Below, one piece after another: positions 34,468 to 42,705 of a stretch of DNA of 64,000 bases. Each line of letters begins with the position of its first letter. The first letter of the stretch is position 1. The position numbers and the translations under genes are program-made. Origin of the DNA: Planctomycetota bacterium (lineage in GTDB: Bacteria > Planctomycetota > J058 > JAJDCP01); assembly GCA_029260765.1 (NCBI GenBank), contig JAJDCP010000182.1, forward strand, positions 1-64,000. Direction: 5' to 3'. Under the pieces are notes generated by a model. That model made no database searches and was not told the DNA's origin. It saw nothing but the letters and a program-made list of their open reading frames with translations.

Positions 34468-35151
34468 ATGGCAGCCTTCAGCTACGACGCAGTCGATCAG
34501 AGCGGGCGCATCGTCGAAGGTGAGGTCGAGGCCCCGGACCGCGCCGCAGCGCTGCTAACGATCAAGAAACAGGGCTTGTTCCCGACCCGCATCCAGGAAA
34601 AACGCGCAGCTGTCCCCCCAGTCCCAAGACAGCGAGTTTCAGGCCGCTCTGCAACGCCCCTGAAGATCGTCGCCCTGCTCATCTCGATCACCCTCGCCAT
34701 TGGAGGGAGTCTCTACCTTCTCTCCATGGACGCGACGCCCTCCGCCCTGACCGACGAGGCGGGCTATTGGAAAGAGCTCCCCGCGCTTTCCCTGCGCGAC
34801 TGTCTGCAAATGGGGCCTCAGCTGGTCGCAGTTCACGGTCGTCCCATCGCGATCGATGGTGTACGAGACAGCATGGACGCCTCGTTCGTGGGTACATCGC
34901 CACACCTTCAAGCCGAGCGCTTCTCAAATCTGGTCATCCACCAAGGCGAGGTGGTGGTGCTGCTCGACGTCAGCCTGCTCGAGTTGGTTTCCGTTGCTGA
35001 AGGCGCCGTCAGCGGCGGAGACCAGTTGTGGATCCGTGGTCACCTGGTCGCCCTTCCCGAAGCTGAGAGCGTGCAGCTGCGCGGGGGTGGCGCACTTGAG
35101 GTAACCGGCAGACTCCGAGCGCTGGCGATCCTTGACAAGCGGCCCGAGTAG
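34468..35151 (+). CDS. Single-pass protein with a GspF-N-like domain
   Basis: The 227-residue protein starts with MAAFSYDAVDQSGRIVEGEVEAPDRAAAL and KKQGLFPTRIQE. This is the N-terminal signature of the type II secretion/type IV pilus inner-membrane protein GspF/PilC ('F.Y.A.D..G....G...A....A...L...G..P'). Instead of the GspF bundle it has a linker, one TM (~70-90, KIVALLISITLAIGGSLYLLS) and a beta-rich C-terminal domain (~110-227) that I do not recognise. No other T2SS gene is near. The motif may be used here as a protein-binding module. The ATG has only a weak ribosome binding site. Confidence 0.6.
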   Translation: MAAFSYDAVDQSGRIVEGEVEAPDRAAALLTIKKQGLFPTRIQEKRAAVPPVPRQRVSGRSATPLKIVALLISITLAIGGSLYLLSMDATPSALTDEAGYWKELPALSLRDCLQMGPQLVAVHGRPIAIDGVRDSMDASFVGTSPHLQAERFSNLVIHQGEVVVLLDVSLLELVSVAEGAVSGGDQLWIRGHLVALPEAESVQLRGGGALEVTGRLRALAILDKRPE

Positions 35152-35589
35152 TCCCGGCGGATCTCAGCTTGCCGTGCACGAGAGTCTGAGATGGCTCTTC
35201 GGGCCGACGATCAAGCGTCAGCCCGTGGCATGAGGGTCAGGTTGCGCAATGTCGACATAAGAAGACATGGGTTGATGCGCAAACAGAGTCTCCAGACAGT
35301 CCATTGAGGTAATCAATCAAGTTATTGGATCAGAATCCGTACCCATCGAACGACAAAATACACCCGCAGACGCTGCTGGTGCGGCGCTTGCCGCGCTCGG
35401 AGCCACCGTCCATCTTGGGAATCAGTCAGCGCTGAAGGTTGCTGAAATCCGGAAGTTGCTTAGCAACCACCGTGACGGCGGTGGCTGTCGGGTTGAGCGC
35501 TTTGTTGGTGTGTGTCAAGGATGCCTTTGGGCACATCCGCCCAACGCCCAAGCTCAGCTACAGCGCCTTGTTCGGTCGCTGCACCTTTT
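35152..35589. other. Non-coding stretch with attC-like sequence
   Basis: No gene is supported here. The right end, just after the stop of the VOC gene, holds attC-like elements. On the minus strand GTTGGGC (35539-35545 reversed) fits the GTTRRRY core box and faces an imperfect partner ACCGAAC (35570-35576 reversed) followed by AACAAGGCGCT. A second AACAAAGCGCT lies at about 35494-35510. The span (38 bases) is shorter than known attC sites, so it may be a deleted one. Confidence 0.3.
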
Positions 35590-36387
35590 CTATCCCGCCG
35601 CCAGGACCAGGCACGCCCCCACCGGATCCTGAACAGCTGCATAAGCGTACTGACCATCCGTCCCCCGTGTCGCCATGATGACCCTACCCCCTCCCTCTCG
35701 TACGCGACGGAGGCTTTCGGCGAGGTCGCCAACGGGAAGGTAGATCAGCCAGACAGGCGGCAGCCCCAGGTTCGCGCCGCGCGCATAACAGACACCCGCC
35801 GCCGGGTTTCCATCATCACTGAGCATGTTGTAGTCGGCGTAGCGCTCACCTGCGTCCTCCATCTCGACATCCTGCACCGACCAGTCAACGACCTGGCGAT
35901 AGAAGTCACGGGTTGCCGCGGCGTCGGAGACCGTCAGGTTGAGCCAGGAGATGCAACCCACAGGCGCCGGGGCGTCGCGCGATGAGACGCCCTCGGTTGG
36001 AGGAAACGCCTCCGCAGAAACGACGGGGATGATCCCGAACGCCGCGCCATTCGGATCGAGCAGCACCGCCCATTGGCTCTTTCCATCATCGTCTTTGTCA
36101 TGCATGAGCACACTCCCGCTCAGATCGAGCGCACGCTCCACACTGGCTGCAACATCGGCGACCTGAATGTGCGGCATCCATTGGAGCGGAAGGTCCGCGT
36201 ACTGCGCGCTGCGCGCGCCCAGGCCGATGATCGGCATGCCACGGTTGTTCATCAGATCCTCACGCCAAAGCGGATGCTCGCCTGTGCTGAGTACATGTGA
36301 GTAGAAGCGTGTTTCACGTTCGTGTTCGGGAACGGCAATGTCGGCGCTGAGGATTCCGCCGACGCGTGGGACGAAAGGGTCACTCAT
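35590..36387 (-). CDS. VOC (glyoxalase-like) two-domain protein
   Basis: The 265-residue protein has two vicinal-oxygen-chelate modules. The first covers ~8-125 (VGGILSADIAVPEHERETRFYSHVL...LLDPNGAAFGIIPV) and the second ~135-260 (GCISWLNLTVSDAAATRDFYRQVV...AVQDPVGACLVLAAG). Each has the paired beta-alpha-beta motifs of fosfomycin/glyoxalase-type proteins. The metal ligands His/Glu are not conserved in the usual places, so binding or isomerase activity is unclear. I use the ATG at 36387 (AGGA 9 bases upstream). VOC genes are common in integron cassettes, and attC-like sequence follows the stop. Confidence 0.78.
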   Translation of the reverse strand: MSDPFVPRVGGILSADIAVPEHERETRFYSHVLSTGEHPLWREDLMNNRGMPIIGLGARSAQYADLPLQWMPHIQVADVAASVERALDLSGSVLMHDKDDDGKSQWAVLLDPNGAAFGIIPVVSAEAFPPTEGVSSRDAPAPVGCISWLNLTVSDAAATRDFYRQVVDWSVQDVEMEDAGERYADYNMLSDDGNPAAGVCYARGANLGLPPVWLIYLPVGDLAESLRRVREGGGRVIMATRGTDGQYAYAAVQDPVGACLVLAAG

Positions 36388-36455
36388 AGTCTGCATCCTG
36401 ATGGACATCGCGTTGGTTGGCGCGTGAAGGTTCTCTTGCCAGACATCCTACTCCA

Positions 36456-36749
36456 ATGTCGGTACAGACTGCGATCCATTCGGGCACGCCGCTCGTCGGG
36501 ATTCCGGCTCAAATGGCGCAAGCGGGGAACATCTCGCTTGTCGCACGCCAGGGCGCTGGGCTGAGGCTGACGAGGTTCGACCTCCATCGCCGAAAACTCG
36601 CAGCTGCGCTCAAGAAGCTCGTGGCAGACCAGAGCTACCGCGACAGCATGCAGCGGCTCGAGCGGATACAGGACCCGATGGACGGCGCGGCAAAGGCCGC
36701 CGACAAAATCGTCCGGTTCCTTAGTGGCGACTTCGGTTTTTCCGCCTGA
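36456..36749 (+). pseudogene. Remnant of a GT1-family glycosyltransferase (C-terminal part)
   Basis: The open frame gives MSVQTAIHSGTPLVGIPAQM then AGNISLVARQGAGLRLTRFD and AALKKLVADQSYRDSMQRLE. This is the C-terminal sugar-nucleotide-binding region of MGT/UGT-type glycosyltransferases ('GG..S...A...G.P.V..P...DQ..NA..V...G.G..L'). The N-terminal ~300 residues are missing and the match begins right after the usual GG motif, so the gene is 5'-truncated. It ends with a normal stop. The remainder of the element was probably deleted. Confidence 0.6.
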
Positions 36750-36945
36750 CGGGTAGGTGCACCCGCGAGCCCGGGGCGCAGTGCTTGCTCGATGTCAACG
36801 GTCTCTCGAGCCATCGGAGTACCTACACGAGCGGCCCTCCAGGCTCGGGGTCCACGCGAAAAAAACTCGTGCCTCTGCATCCGCGCGGCCAACGTCTCCG
36901 TAGGCGGGGTGAGTCCGCCCCAGCTTCCGTGCGAGAGGAGACACC

Positions 36946-37299
36946 GTGGCCCCACCCCCGATCGAGATCCGCGTCGACCCCGACCACGCCATCCGCCTGA
37001 AGACCGGCCGCCGCTATACGATGACGGTCTCCCGGCCGTTGGGACTCTCCATCCCGTTACAGCTCGACCCGTCAGCGCCAGACAAGGGCAACGACACCAT
37101 CAGCCTGCAGGCGGACGACGGCAGCTATGCCAGGACCTTGGTCGTGGCCGAAGTTTGCCGTCCCGACCCCAAACTGCCGGGCTTTGTGCTGGTCGACTTC
37201 AGCGACGCCCCGCGCAGCAAGGCCCTGAGCTGCAGCGTCGCCCCTGGGCCCGAGGAGGGTCCGGCCTACCCCTTGTTCAGCGGCCTGATTCCTTCCTGA
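36946..37299 (+). CDS. Small beta-domain protein of the two-gene effector-like module (copy 1)
   Basis: The 117-residue protein starts at GTG 36946 with GAGGAG 6 bases upstream. It is beta-rich without signal peptide. It aligns with the 121-residue product at 63043-63408: both have an L-x-x-G-x-x-Y-x-x-TV opening, then DDGSY or TDGSY (DGSY shared) in the middle, and a G-x-x-G-x-P-x-Y segment near the end (GPEEGPAYPL here, DPGAEGEPYYV there). Both genes lie directly upstream of a large protein gene. The repeated arrangement argues for an obligate partner, for example a chaperone, adaptor or Ig-like carrier domain of the large protein. Function unknown. Confidence 0.72.
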   Translation: MAPPPIEIRVDPDHAIRLKTGRRYTMTVSRPLGLSIPLQLDPSAPDKGNDTISLQADDGSYARTLVVAEVCRPDPKLPGFVLVDFSDAPRSKALSCSVAPGPEEGPAYPLFSGLIPS

Positions 37300-37320
37300 A
37301 CCGACTGCCAGGAGAACCTC

Positions 37321-39033
37321 ATGGGTACAAGACTGAAAGCCGGCGTTCGCGTGCGCCTCGTGACCGTGGGACAGAAATCCGAGGGCCTGCACGTCTACAT
37401 CGATCTGCCCGATGACGGTGTCGAGCGCTTCGTACGCTACACGACGGGTGCGGGCGCCTACCTGACCTGCTCAGGGGGCACGCGACCGGCCTGGATCTAC
37501 GACTCCAAAGAAAAATACCGGGTCGCGGTGTCCGATGTCCCCTTGGAAGAAGACGAGACCGCAGACGCGTCGATGCTCGAGCTTACGCTGATCGATAAGA
37601 CCCTCGGCCCCTACCAACTAGAATTTCCCGGCTTCGACTGGCCCAAGCGGCCGTGGTACAACCCGAACGGCGCCTACAACTATCTCTACCACGCCGGAGG
37701 CCTGAAAGACGAGAGCTCGAAGCTCGCGCTCTTCGAAGCCAACCACTACTTCTTCGAGTCCGGCGCCCTCGCCGACTACAAGGAGTTCTGTAAGGCGCTT
37801 TACAAATCAGTCAAGGTTATCCTGAAAAGCGCCGGCTTCGCCGCCGAATCGGCAGCGGGCAAGCTGGTCGAGCAGCTTGCCTACAAGCTGGGCGAGGAGT
37901 GGGTCTTCGGAGACGGCATGGACGCCAAGGCCGCGGCCAAGGCGATGGCCAACGCCGTCGTCGCCGCCTACCTGGGCAAGGTCGAGAAGAAGCTGCTGCC
38001 GAGCTTCGACGGCGTCGGCCCCAAAGCGCTGCTCACCTTCGCCAAGGACAAGATCAAGGGCGCAACGGGCCTCAGCAAGGTCGTCGGCGAGAAGCTGGCA
38101 AAGGCGCTGGAGACGAGCGACCGCGTCAAGCTCATGGAGCTCCCCCGGCGCGGTTCGGTCCGGGGCATGACCGTCATCGACACCTACCGTGGCAGCCTGA
38201 CCATCATCCTGTACGTGGGACCCCATCTCCGGCGTCAGGCCCGCATCCTGGTGGCCGAGGGCGGTCCGGGGACCCTGCCGAGGGCCGGCACCGAGCTCGC
38301 CCCCCTGCGGCTGCCGTGCCGCTGCCTGAAGGTGCCTCTGAAGATAGAGGAAGAGGAAGACGGCGACGACGGCGAGGCCTTGAACCGCGAGTGCTGGAAG
38401 GAGTTGGCGCTGGCGATCCAGCACGCCCGGCGAAACCACCGGCCGCCCCTCAGCGAGGCGCAGCTCGAGGCGCTGAAGACCGAATTCTTCGCCGCCTGCC
38501 GGGCCGCGAAGGAGGCCCTGACCGGTGTGCTGCAGCAAATCGTCAAGGTCGATGGCCAGGTGGCCGACGCGGTGCGGCCGGTCGAGCGGCAACTGGCCGA
38601 GCGCGAAGAGCAACTCAAGCGGCGGCGCGCCTCCCAGGCCCAGATCGACCGGGAGCGCCGGCGCCTCGCCCAGGCCGTTGCGGATGGCAACGCCCTGCTC
38701 ACAGGCTATGAGACCCAGCGCAAAGCTCTGCACGCAGCGTGTGCGCGCTTCAACAAGGCCTACCGCAATCTGGCGCGCTTCTGCCTGGGGGTGCACCAGA
38801 ACCTCAAGGCCCTCAAGAACTCAAACAACCCCCATCGGGCGACGGTGGAGATGTGGTGGCTGCGCCAGCACGCCCCACTCTACGCCTGGAATGAGTCGAC
38901 GGACATGGTTCCGTCGCGGGTCAACTCGGCCCTGAGTTACGACCAGAATCCCGACGGCTACAGCCCCTTTGCGCAACAGCTCGCGGCGGCGCGCGCCGCC
39001 CTCGCCAAGCACACGTCGAGCGGAGGGCGTTGA
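37321..39033 (+). CDS. Large protein of the effector-like module (copy 1)
   Basis: The 570-residue protein starts 21 bases after the small gene, with AGGAGAA 6 bases upstream. It has no signal peptide. Residues ~1-105 are beta-rich (VRYTTGAGAYLTC, WIYDSKEKYRVAV). Residues ~140-260 are Ala/Gly/Lys-rich amphipathic helices (AAKAMANAVVAAYLGKVEKK, GLSKVVGEKLAKALE) like those of membrane-active proteins. An acidic EEEEDGDDG stretch follows near 345. Residues ~360-510 form long charged helices/coiled coil. I find no catalytic motif. It has no similarity to the transglutaminase-like large protein of copy 2 that I can see, so the modules pair a conserved small protein with a variable large one. A secreted effector is inference. 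Confidence 0.7.
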   Translation: MGTRLKAGVRVRLVTVGQKSEGLHVYIDLPDDGVERFVRYTTGAGAYLTCSGGTRPAWIYDSKEKYRVAVSDVPLEEDETADASMLELTLIDKTLGPYQLEFPGFDWPKRPWYNPNGAYNYLYHAGGLKDESSKLALFEANHYFFESGALADYKEFCKALYKSVKVILKSAGFAAESAAGKLVEQLAYKLGEEWVFGDGMDAKAAAKAMANAVVAAYLGKVEKKLLPSFDGVGPKALLTFAKDKIKGATGLSKVVGEKLAKALETSDRVKLMELPRRGSVRGMTVIDTYRGSLTIILYVGPHLRRQARILVAEGGPGTLPRAGTELAPLRLPCRCLKVPLKIEEEEDGDDGEALNRECWKELALAIQHARRNHRPPLSEAQLEALKTEFFAACRAAKEALTGVLQQIVKVDGQVADAVRPVERQLAEREEQLKRRRASQAQIDRERRRLAQAVADGNALLTGYETQRKALHAACARFNKAYRNLARFCLGVHQNLKALKNSNNPHRATVEMWWLRQHAPLYAWNESTDMVPSRVNSALSYDQNPDGYSPFAQQLAAARAALAKHTSSGGR

Positions 39034-39133
39034 GCGGCACGCGCAGGCTCAAGGCGCTGGGGGGTCGAAGACGTCGATCCAGCGACGGACTGAAGGCCCT
39101 GCGCAAACGATAGGAGAACGGAGTGCTCCACGC

Positions 39134-39838
39134 TCACTGTACGCAACCCCGTTTCGCGTTCTCCGCATAGTGCCGCAGCTCCGGCCTGAGCCGCTTCGAC
39201 GTATGGAGAAAGCTGTCGATTGCGGCTTCGACCTCCTCCGGATAGCCAAGCTGCCAGTGGCCGAGGCCGTGGAGAGCGCTCTCACGACAGGGATCTGAGC
39301 AGAGCTGGAGAGCACCGATCATGACATCGAGTAGGACCGAATCGAGTCGCGAACGGTGACCCAAGGTCGGCTCTGGACCGATCGGGATCATGTCCCACAG
39401 CATGTAACAGATGCCGTTCAACGGATGGGCCCCCCTTTCGTCGCGGTGGGAGAGGTGGGAGGAGCAACGTCGCGCGAAGAGATCCCTATAGAGACCGGAG
39501 CAGGAGCGGACGCACCGCTCGCGCCTCGGCCAGGCGATTCTGTCGTCCGCGAGCAGGAACATGTACTCGCTGCCGTGCCCCACGATGAACTCGAGCCCCT
39601 GAGCGATCTGCGAGTCGGAGTAGGAGGCAAGGCTGTGGAGGGAGGTTTCGAAGAGCTCACCAATGTGATCGACGATGATCGCGTTGGGAACGTTGAGCCA
39701 GTCCTTTTCGTCGACGGCGTGCCACCAGCGGTTCTTGGCGACGGGTCTGTCGAAGATCCACGCAACCCATCGAGTGCAACCTCGGCTGCTTGTCGCTGTG
39801 CTAGAGGGCCTGGGTGTCTTCCTTCTTCTATTGCTCAT
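39134..39838 (-). CDS. Uncharacterised protein with an ALHGLGHW motif
   Basis: The 234-residue product is mostly helical. It carries LASYSDSQIAQGLEFIVGH, a Cys-rich stretch (RRERCVRSCSGLYRDLFARRC), PLNGICYMLWDMIP and, near the C-terminus, ESALHGLGHWQLG followed by ELRHYAENAKRG. I recall the same motif combination in hypothetical proteins of diverse bacteria, without function. The paired His of HGLGHW could bind a metal. I use the ATG at 39838 with GAGG about 9 bases upstream. A longer frame to 40108 has no ribosome binding site. Its position next to effector-like module 1, on the opposite strand, makes immunity possible, but this is only position. Confidence 0.65.
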   Translation of the reverse strand: MSNRRRKTPRPSSTATSSRGCTRWVAWIFDRPVAKNRWWHAVDEKDWLNVPNAIIVDHIGELFETSLHSLASYSDSQIAQGLEFIVGHGSEYMFLLADDRIAWPRRERCVRSCSGLYRDLFARRCSSHLSHRDERGAHPLNGICYMLWDMIPIGPEPTLGHRSRLDSVLLDVMIGALQLCSDPCRESALHGLGHWQLGYPEEVEAAIDSFLHTSKRLRPELRHYAENAKRGCVQ

Positions 39839-40220
39839 GCTCTCGGCCTCGACTGATGGACTGACTCCATGATGCGGAAACATCCGACCCCTGGAAAGGT
39901 GCTGTAAGTTCCGTCCAAGATCGATGATCTCCCAGCAGTTTCGGTGAGAGAATCCCCCCAATTCCGCTTCGACCCTCGGGAGTCTCGAGCTATCGAACGC
40001 CTTGTTCGATGGTCTCTTGCGGTGTCTCAGCCATGTCCCCGGACTTCGGTCAGCGAGGTCATCGGCCACGTACCGAGGCGAAACCACCAACGCCAGCCAG
40101 TCGAGCACGCAGAAAGACCTCGGGTCGCAACGTCAAGCCGCAGGCCGCAAGTTTCTCTTCAGGCGGCGTGGTTCCGCAATTTGACCAACCGACCTCCAAC
40201 ACGCCGACCACGAATCGTGC
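39839..40220. other. Non-coding stretch
   Basis: Several open frames exist on both strands, but none has a ribosome binding site or protein-like order. I see no RNA gene, repeat or regulatory site here. The upstream extension of the previous gene's frame (to 40108) may be leftover coding sequence. Confidence 0.4.
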
Positions 40221-41246
40221 CTACGGACTCAAGGGGACCTTTGATCCGCTTGACAGTCGCGGTTTTGACGCAAAGAGCCGAAGAAAACCGGGTTGCTGTC
40301 GCAAAGGATCATAGGCGGGACAACTCACGATCTTCTGCCGGACTTCCTCGACTCCCTCAAAGTACCTTCCCACGAACCATGGCTCTGGACACTTTGCCAT
40401 CCTCTCGAGCTCTCTCGTCAAGGGTCCTATAGCCCGGCCAAACCACTCGAGAGCCTCTTCGGTCTTTCCCGCCATCGCCAGGTGGGCAGCATAGACGTGG
40501 CACGACCAGGGATTTCCCTGGTCAAGCTTCTCTTGCATTTCTTGTAGAGTGGCGGCGTTCTTCTGGGGATCTTGCTCTCGAGATGCCTTTGCATTGACGC
40601 CAGGTTCCAGCAGAAACCCCCGTAGCTCCGGGCGATATGCGCCTGAGCAGGGGTGAGGGGGAACGTTGGGGCTACCCCTTAGCACGTCCGCAACAAGCCG
40701 TGAGTTCGTGAGTTTCTTCAACATCAGTGATGGGAAGATCTCTAGTTCGAGTGATTCCCTGGGGAGCTTGAGGCTGAGAGACGCATCCTGGACCATCACG
40801 ATCTGCTCAGGGTGTCGGGCGATGACTTGGATCCTATGCATCCCAGAGGAATGGTGCAGGATCAGGATACAACGTTGGCTGATAGCATAAGAAGATCGCA
40901 TCTGCCGGCTGATCTCCCACACTACCAACAAAAGGCATCCGCCCAAACAGCATGCAAGCACCGCAAAGCGTGGTATCGGTAATGCGTATACGCGCCACAA
41001 GATCAGATAGGAAATGAAAGCCGCCAGGCCACCATAGAATCCAAGGCAGCCCCAGGGAGAATTGAAGGCCAGCTGCAGGTCCTCCAGATCGGGCTTCTGG
41101 CTGCGCTTTCCCTCCCACAACAATCGGTCCCCTGGAGGAAGAAGGACTTCGACTCTGCCTTGAGCGACAGCCGCCTGCCAACCTTGCGGGACATAGAGCT
41201 CGTAGGCGACGTCGGCGCAGTCCAGAAAGAAACCCTCAATTCCCAT
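40221..41246 (-). CDS. Two-TM protein with PH-like and helical domains
   Basis: The 341-residue protein starts at ATG 41246, with AGGGG 9 bases upstream; an ATG at 41255 is an alternative. An N-terminal beta-rich part (GDRLLWEGKRSQKP, reminiscent of bacterial PH domains that follow 'GE.....') precedes two adjacent hydrophobic helices (~67-110, YGGLAAFISYLILWRVYALP and AVLACCLGGCLLLVVWEI). A second PH-like half follows (~115-175), then a helical C-terminal region with a TPR-like unit (YAAHLAMAGKTEEALEWFGRA). It is probably an inner-membrane protein facing the cytoplasm. Function unknown. Base composition is visibly less GC-rich than the core genes. Confidence 0.6.
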   Translation of the reverse strand: MGIEGFFLDCADVAYELYVPQGWQAAVAQGRVEVLLPPGDRLLWEGKRSQKPDLEDLQLAFNSPWGCLGFYGGLAAFISYLILWRVYALPIPRFAVLACCLGGCLLLVVWEISRQMRSSYAISQRCILILHHSSGMHRIQVIARHPEQIVMVQDASLSLKLPRESLELEIFPSLMLKKLTNSRLVADVLRGSPNVPPHPCSGAYRPELRGFLLEPGVNAKASREQDPQKNAATLQEMQEKLDQGNPWSCHVYAAHLAMAGKTEEALEWFGRAIGPLTRELERMAKCPEPWFVGRYFEGVEEVRQKIVSCPAYDPLRQQPGFLRLFASKPRLSSGSKVPLSP

Positions 41247-41734
41247 GTCACTCATCCCCTGGGAGCATTCCAGCTCCACTTCACGTCATGCTCTCTGCTT
41301 CCGAGAAACATGAAGACCGGCCGTAGATCGCGGATGGGCAGTTGGTGCCACTCCCACTTGATCAGCTCACAGTCTCCCCAGACGATGCTGTTTTCATTCA
41401 CGTAGCGCGCTCACAGACACCTCATGAGCCCAGGGTACCAGGACATCAACCCCACTCCAGCTCACGGTGAGTGTACATTCCGCACAGCAGACAAAGGATC
41501 TCGTACGAGCCCCCCGCGTCATTTGCCACGACACATGTCGAACCCAAAGTCGAATTGACAGTCCAGTGAAGGCAGAAAATCCCCATCCGCCGAACGAGAC
41601 AGTTCACCCGTACCATCACGGCGACGTGAGTCATGTGGAACGACTTGTTCGGAGAGGGTCTGAATGGGGGATAAGCCTTCCCGAACCAAAGACGTTGTCT
41701 CGAAACCACCTGGGGCATGTGCAAGGGGGCGGGT
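41247..41734. other. Non-coding stretch
   Basis: No open frame here has a ribosome binding site or recognisable content. The sequence is visibly less GC-rich than the flanking core genes. Nothing else is seen. Confidence 0.4.
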
Positions 41735-42110
41735 CTAGTTGAATGGGGGCAGCCAGACAGCCCCGTCCCAGACAAGAGTCGACTCGGGCACGTTAAAGCC
41801 CAGGTTCCGCAGCATCTTGTTCAGCGAAACACGCCTGTGAATCGGCCGAGAAGCGTTTCCTACACGCGGTCGAAGTGGCAATCGGAAAGACGACTCGCAA
41901 GTCGGGACACGGCGACATCCCGGTTGGTCACGCAGACGACGCGGGGGGGGCTTGGACAATCATCTCCAGATTCTCGAGCACGCCAAAGTAGAGATGTGCA
42001 GACGTAATGAGCGAACTCGAGCGCAGGCAACGCTCTACCAGGGACATCACGTAGACCATCCCGTACCAATAGCCGGACACGCCGGTGGGATAGTTGGAGA
42101 AGGCCTTCAT
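41735..42110 (-). pseudogene. Possible frameshifted small gene
   Basis: From ATG 42110 the minus frame reads MKAFSNYPTGVSGYWYGMVY and LITSAHLYFGVLENLEMIVQ, then stops soon after a run of eight C on this strand (41943-41950). One extra C would continue into RVVCVTNRDVAVSRLASRLS and HFDRV, and a second shift near 41862 would lead into RPIHRRVSLNKMLRNLGFNV and VWDGAVWLPPF. The pieces look protein-like in sequence but need two corrections, so this is a decayed or misassembled gene of unknown function. Confidence 0.3.
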
Positions 42111-42245
42111 GGTGTTTCCACGTCCGCAAACCCGGGTCTCCAGAGGCCCGGAACGCCCAGCACGTCGGCCGCGGATCGAAGACGATCAGCGAACTGTGGG
42201 AGATCGAGCTCGCGGCCTCAGCCTCCTTGCGAGCCGGCACGATCT

Positions 42246-42705
42246 GGCGTGTTCCGCCTTGTCGTTGCGGGCTCGCAAGCCATCGTGAAGGTGCGCAACG
42301 GCTACTATTCGGTACCTTGCGGCTGGAAGGGCCTGCACCTGAAGTCGTGGCTCTATGCAGACCAGGTGCGCATCGCACTTGGCGCTGAGGAGGTCGTCCA
42401 CACTCGGGTCCCGAATAACGGACGCAGCATCCGAGAACTCGGATTCGTGCCCTTCAGCCGGGAAGGCGCGGAGTTCCTGTTCAACCTCCTGGCAAAGCGC
42501 CACCAGAGGCGGCCTACGATCGTCACCACAGACCTGTCCTTCAGCGAATGGGTGCGGGTCTTTGGCGATGAAAAGCTGACAGCGGCACTATTGGACCGCC
42601 TCACCGAGAACGCACACATCCTGACGACAACTGGGGCGAGCTACCGCCTGAGGAGCCATAAGAAAAAGGTCGCCCAGCAGGAACGACTTCGGCGGAGGTT
42701 AGCTG
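42246..42705 (+). mobile_element. IS21-family remnant (istA 3' part fused to istB 3' part)
   Basis: One open frame contains two pieces. 42246-42407 reads VVAGSQAIVKVRNGYYSVPC, as in the C-terminal beta-domain of IstA transposases ('V.V....YSVP'). 42408-42705 reads RELGFVPFSREGAEFLFNLL, TIVTTDLSFSEWVRVFGDEK and TAALLDRLTENAHILTTTGA then SYRLRSHKKK, the C-terminal half of the IstB AAA+ helper (sensor I 'TTN..F.EW', arginine region 'LLDRL'). The IstA N-terminal catalytic part, the IstB P-loop and both terminal repeats are absent, so the element is dead. A deletion between the two genes fused them in frame. Confidence 0.7.

Noticed and set aside
36946..39033. A type VI secretion cluster around module 1
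   Set aside because: No VgrG, PAAR, Hcp, sheath or baseplate genes are in the window, so a delivery system cannot be named.
39944..40432. A 162-codon plus-strand gene
   Set aside because: It overlaps the 3' end of the PH-like membrane protein gene, has no ribosome binding site and no domain-like order.
41446..41775. A 109-codon minus-strand gene
   Set aside because: No ribosome binding site, no homologue recognised, and competing frames of the same quality exist on both strands.
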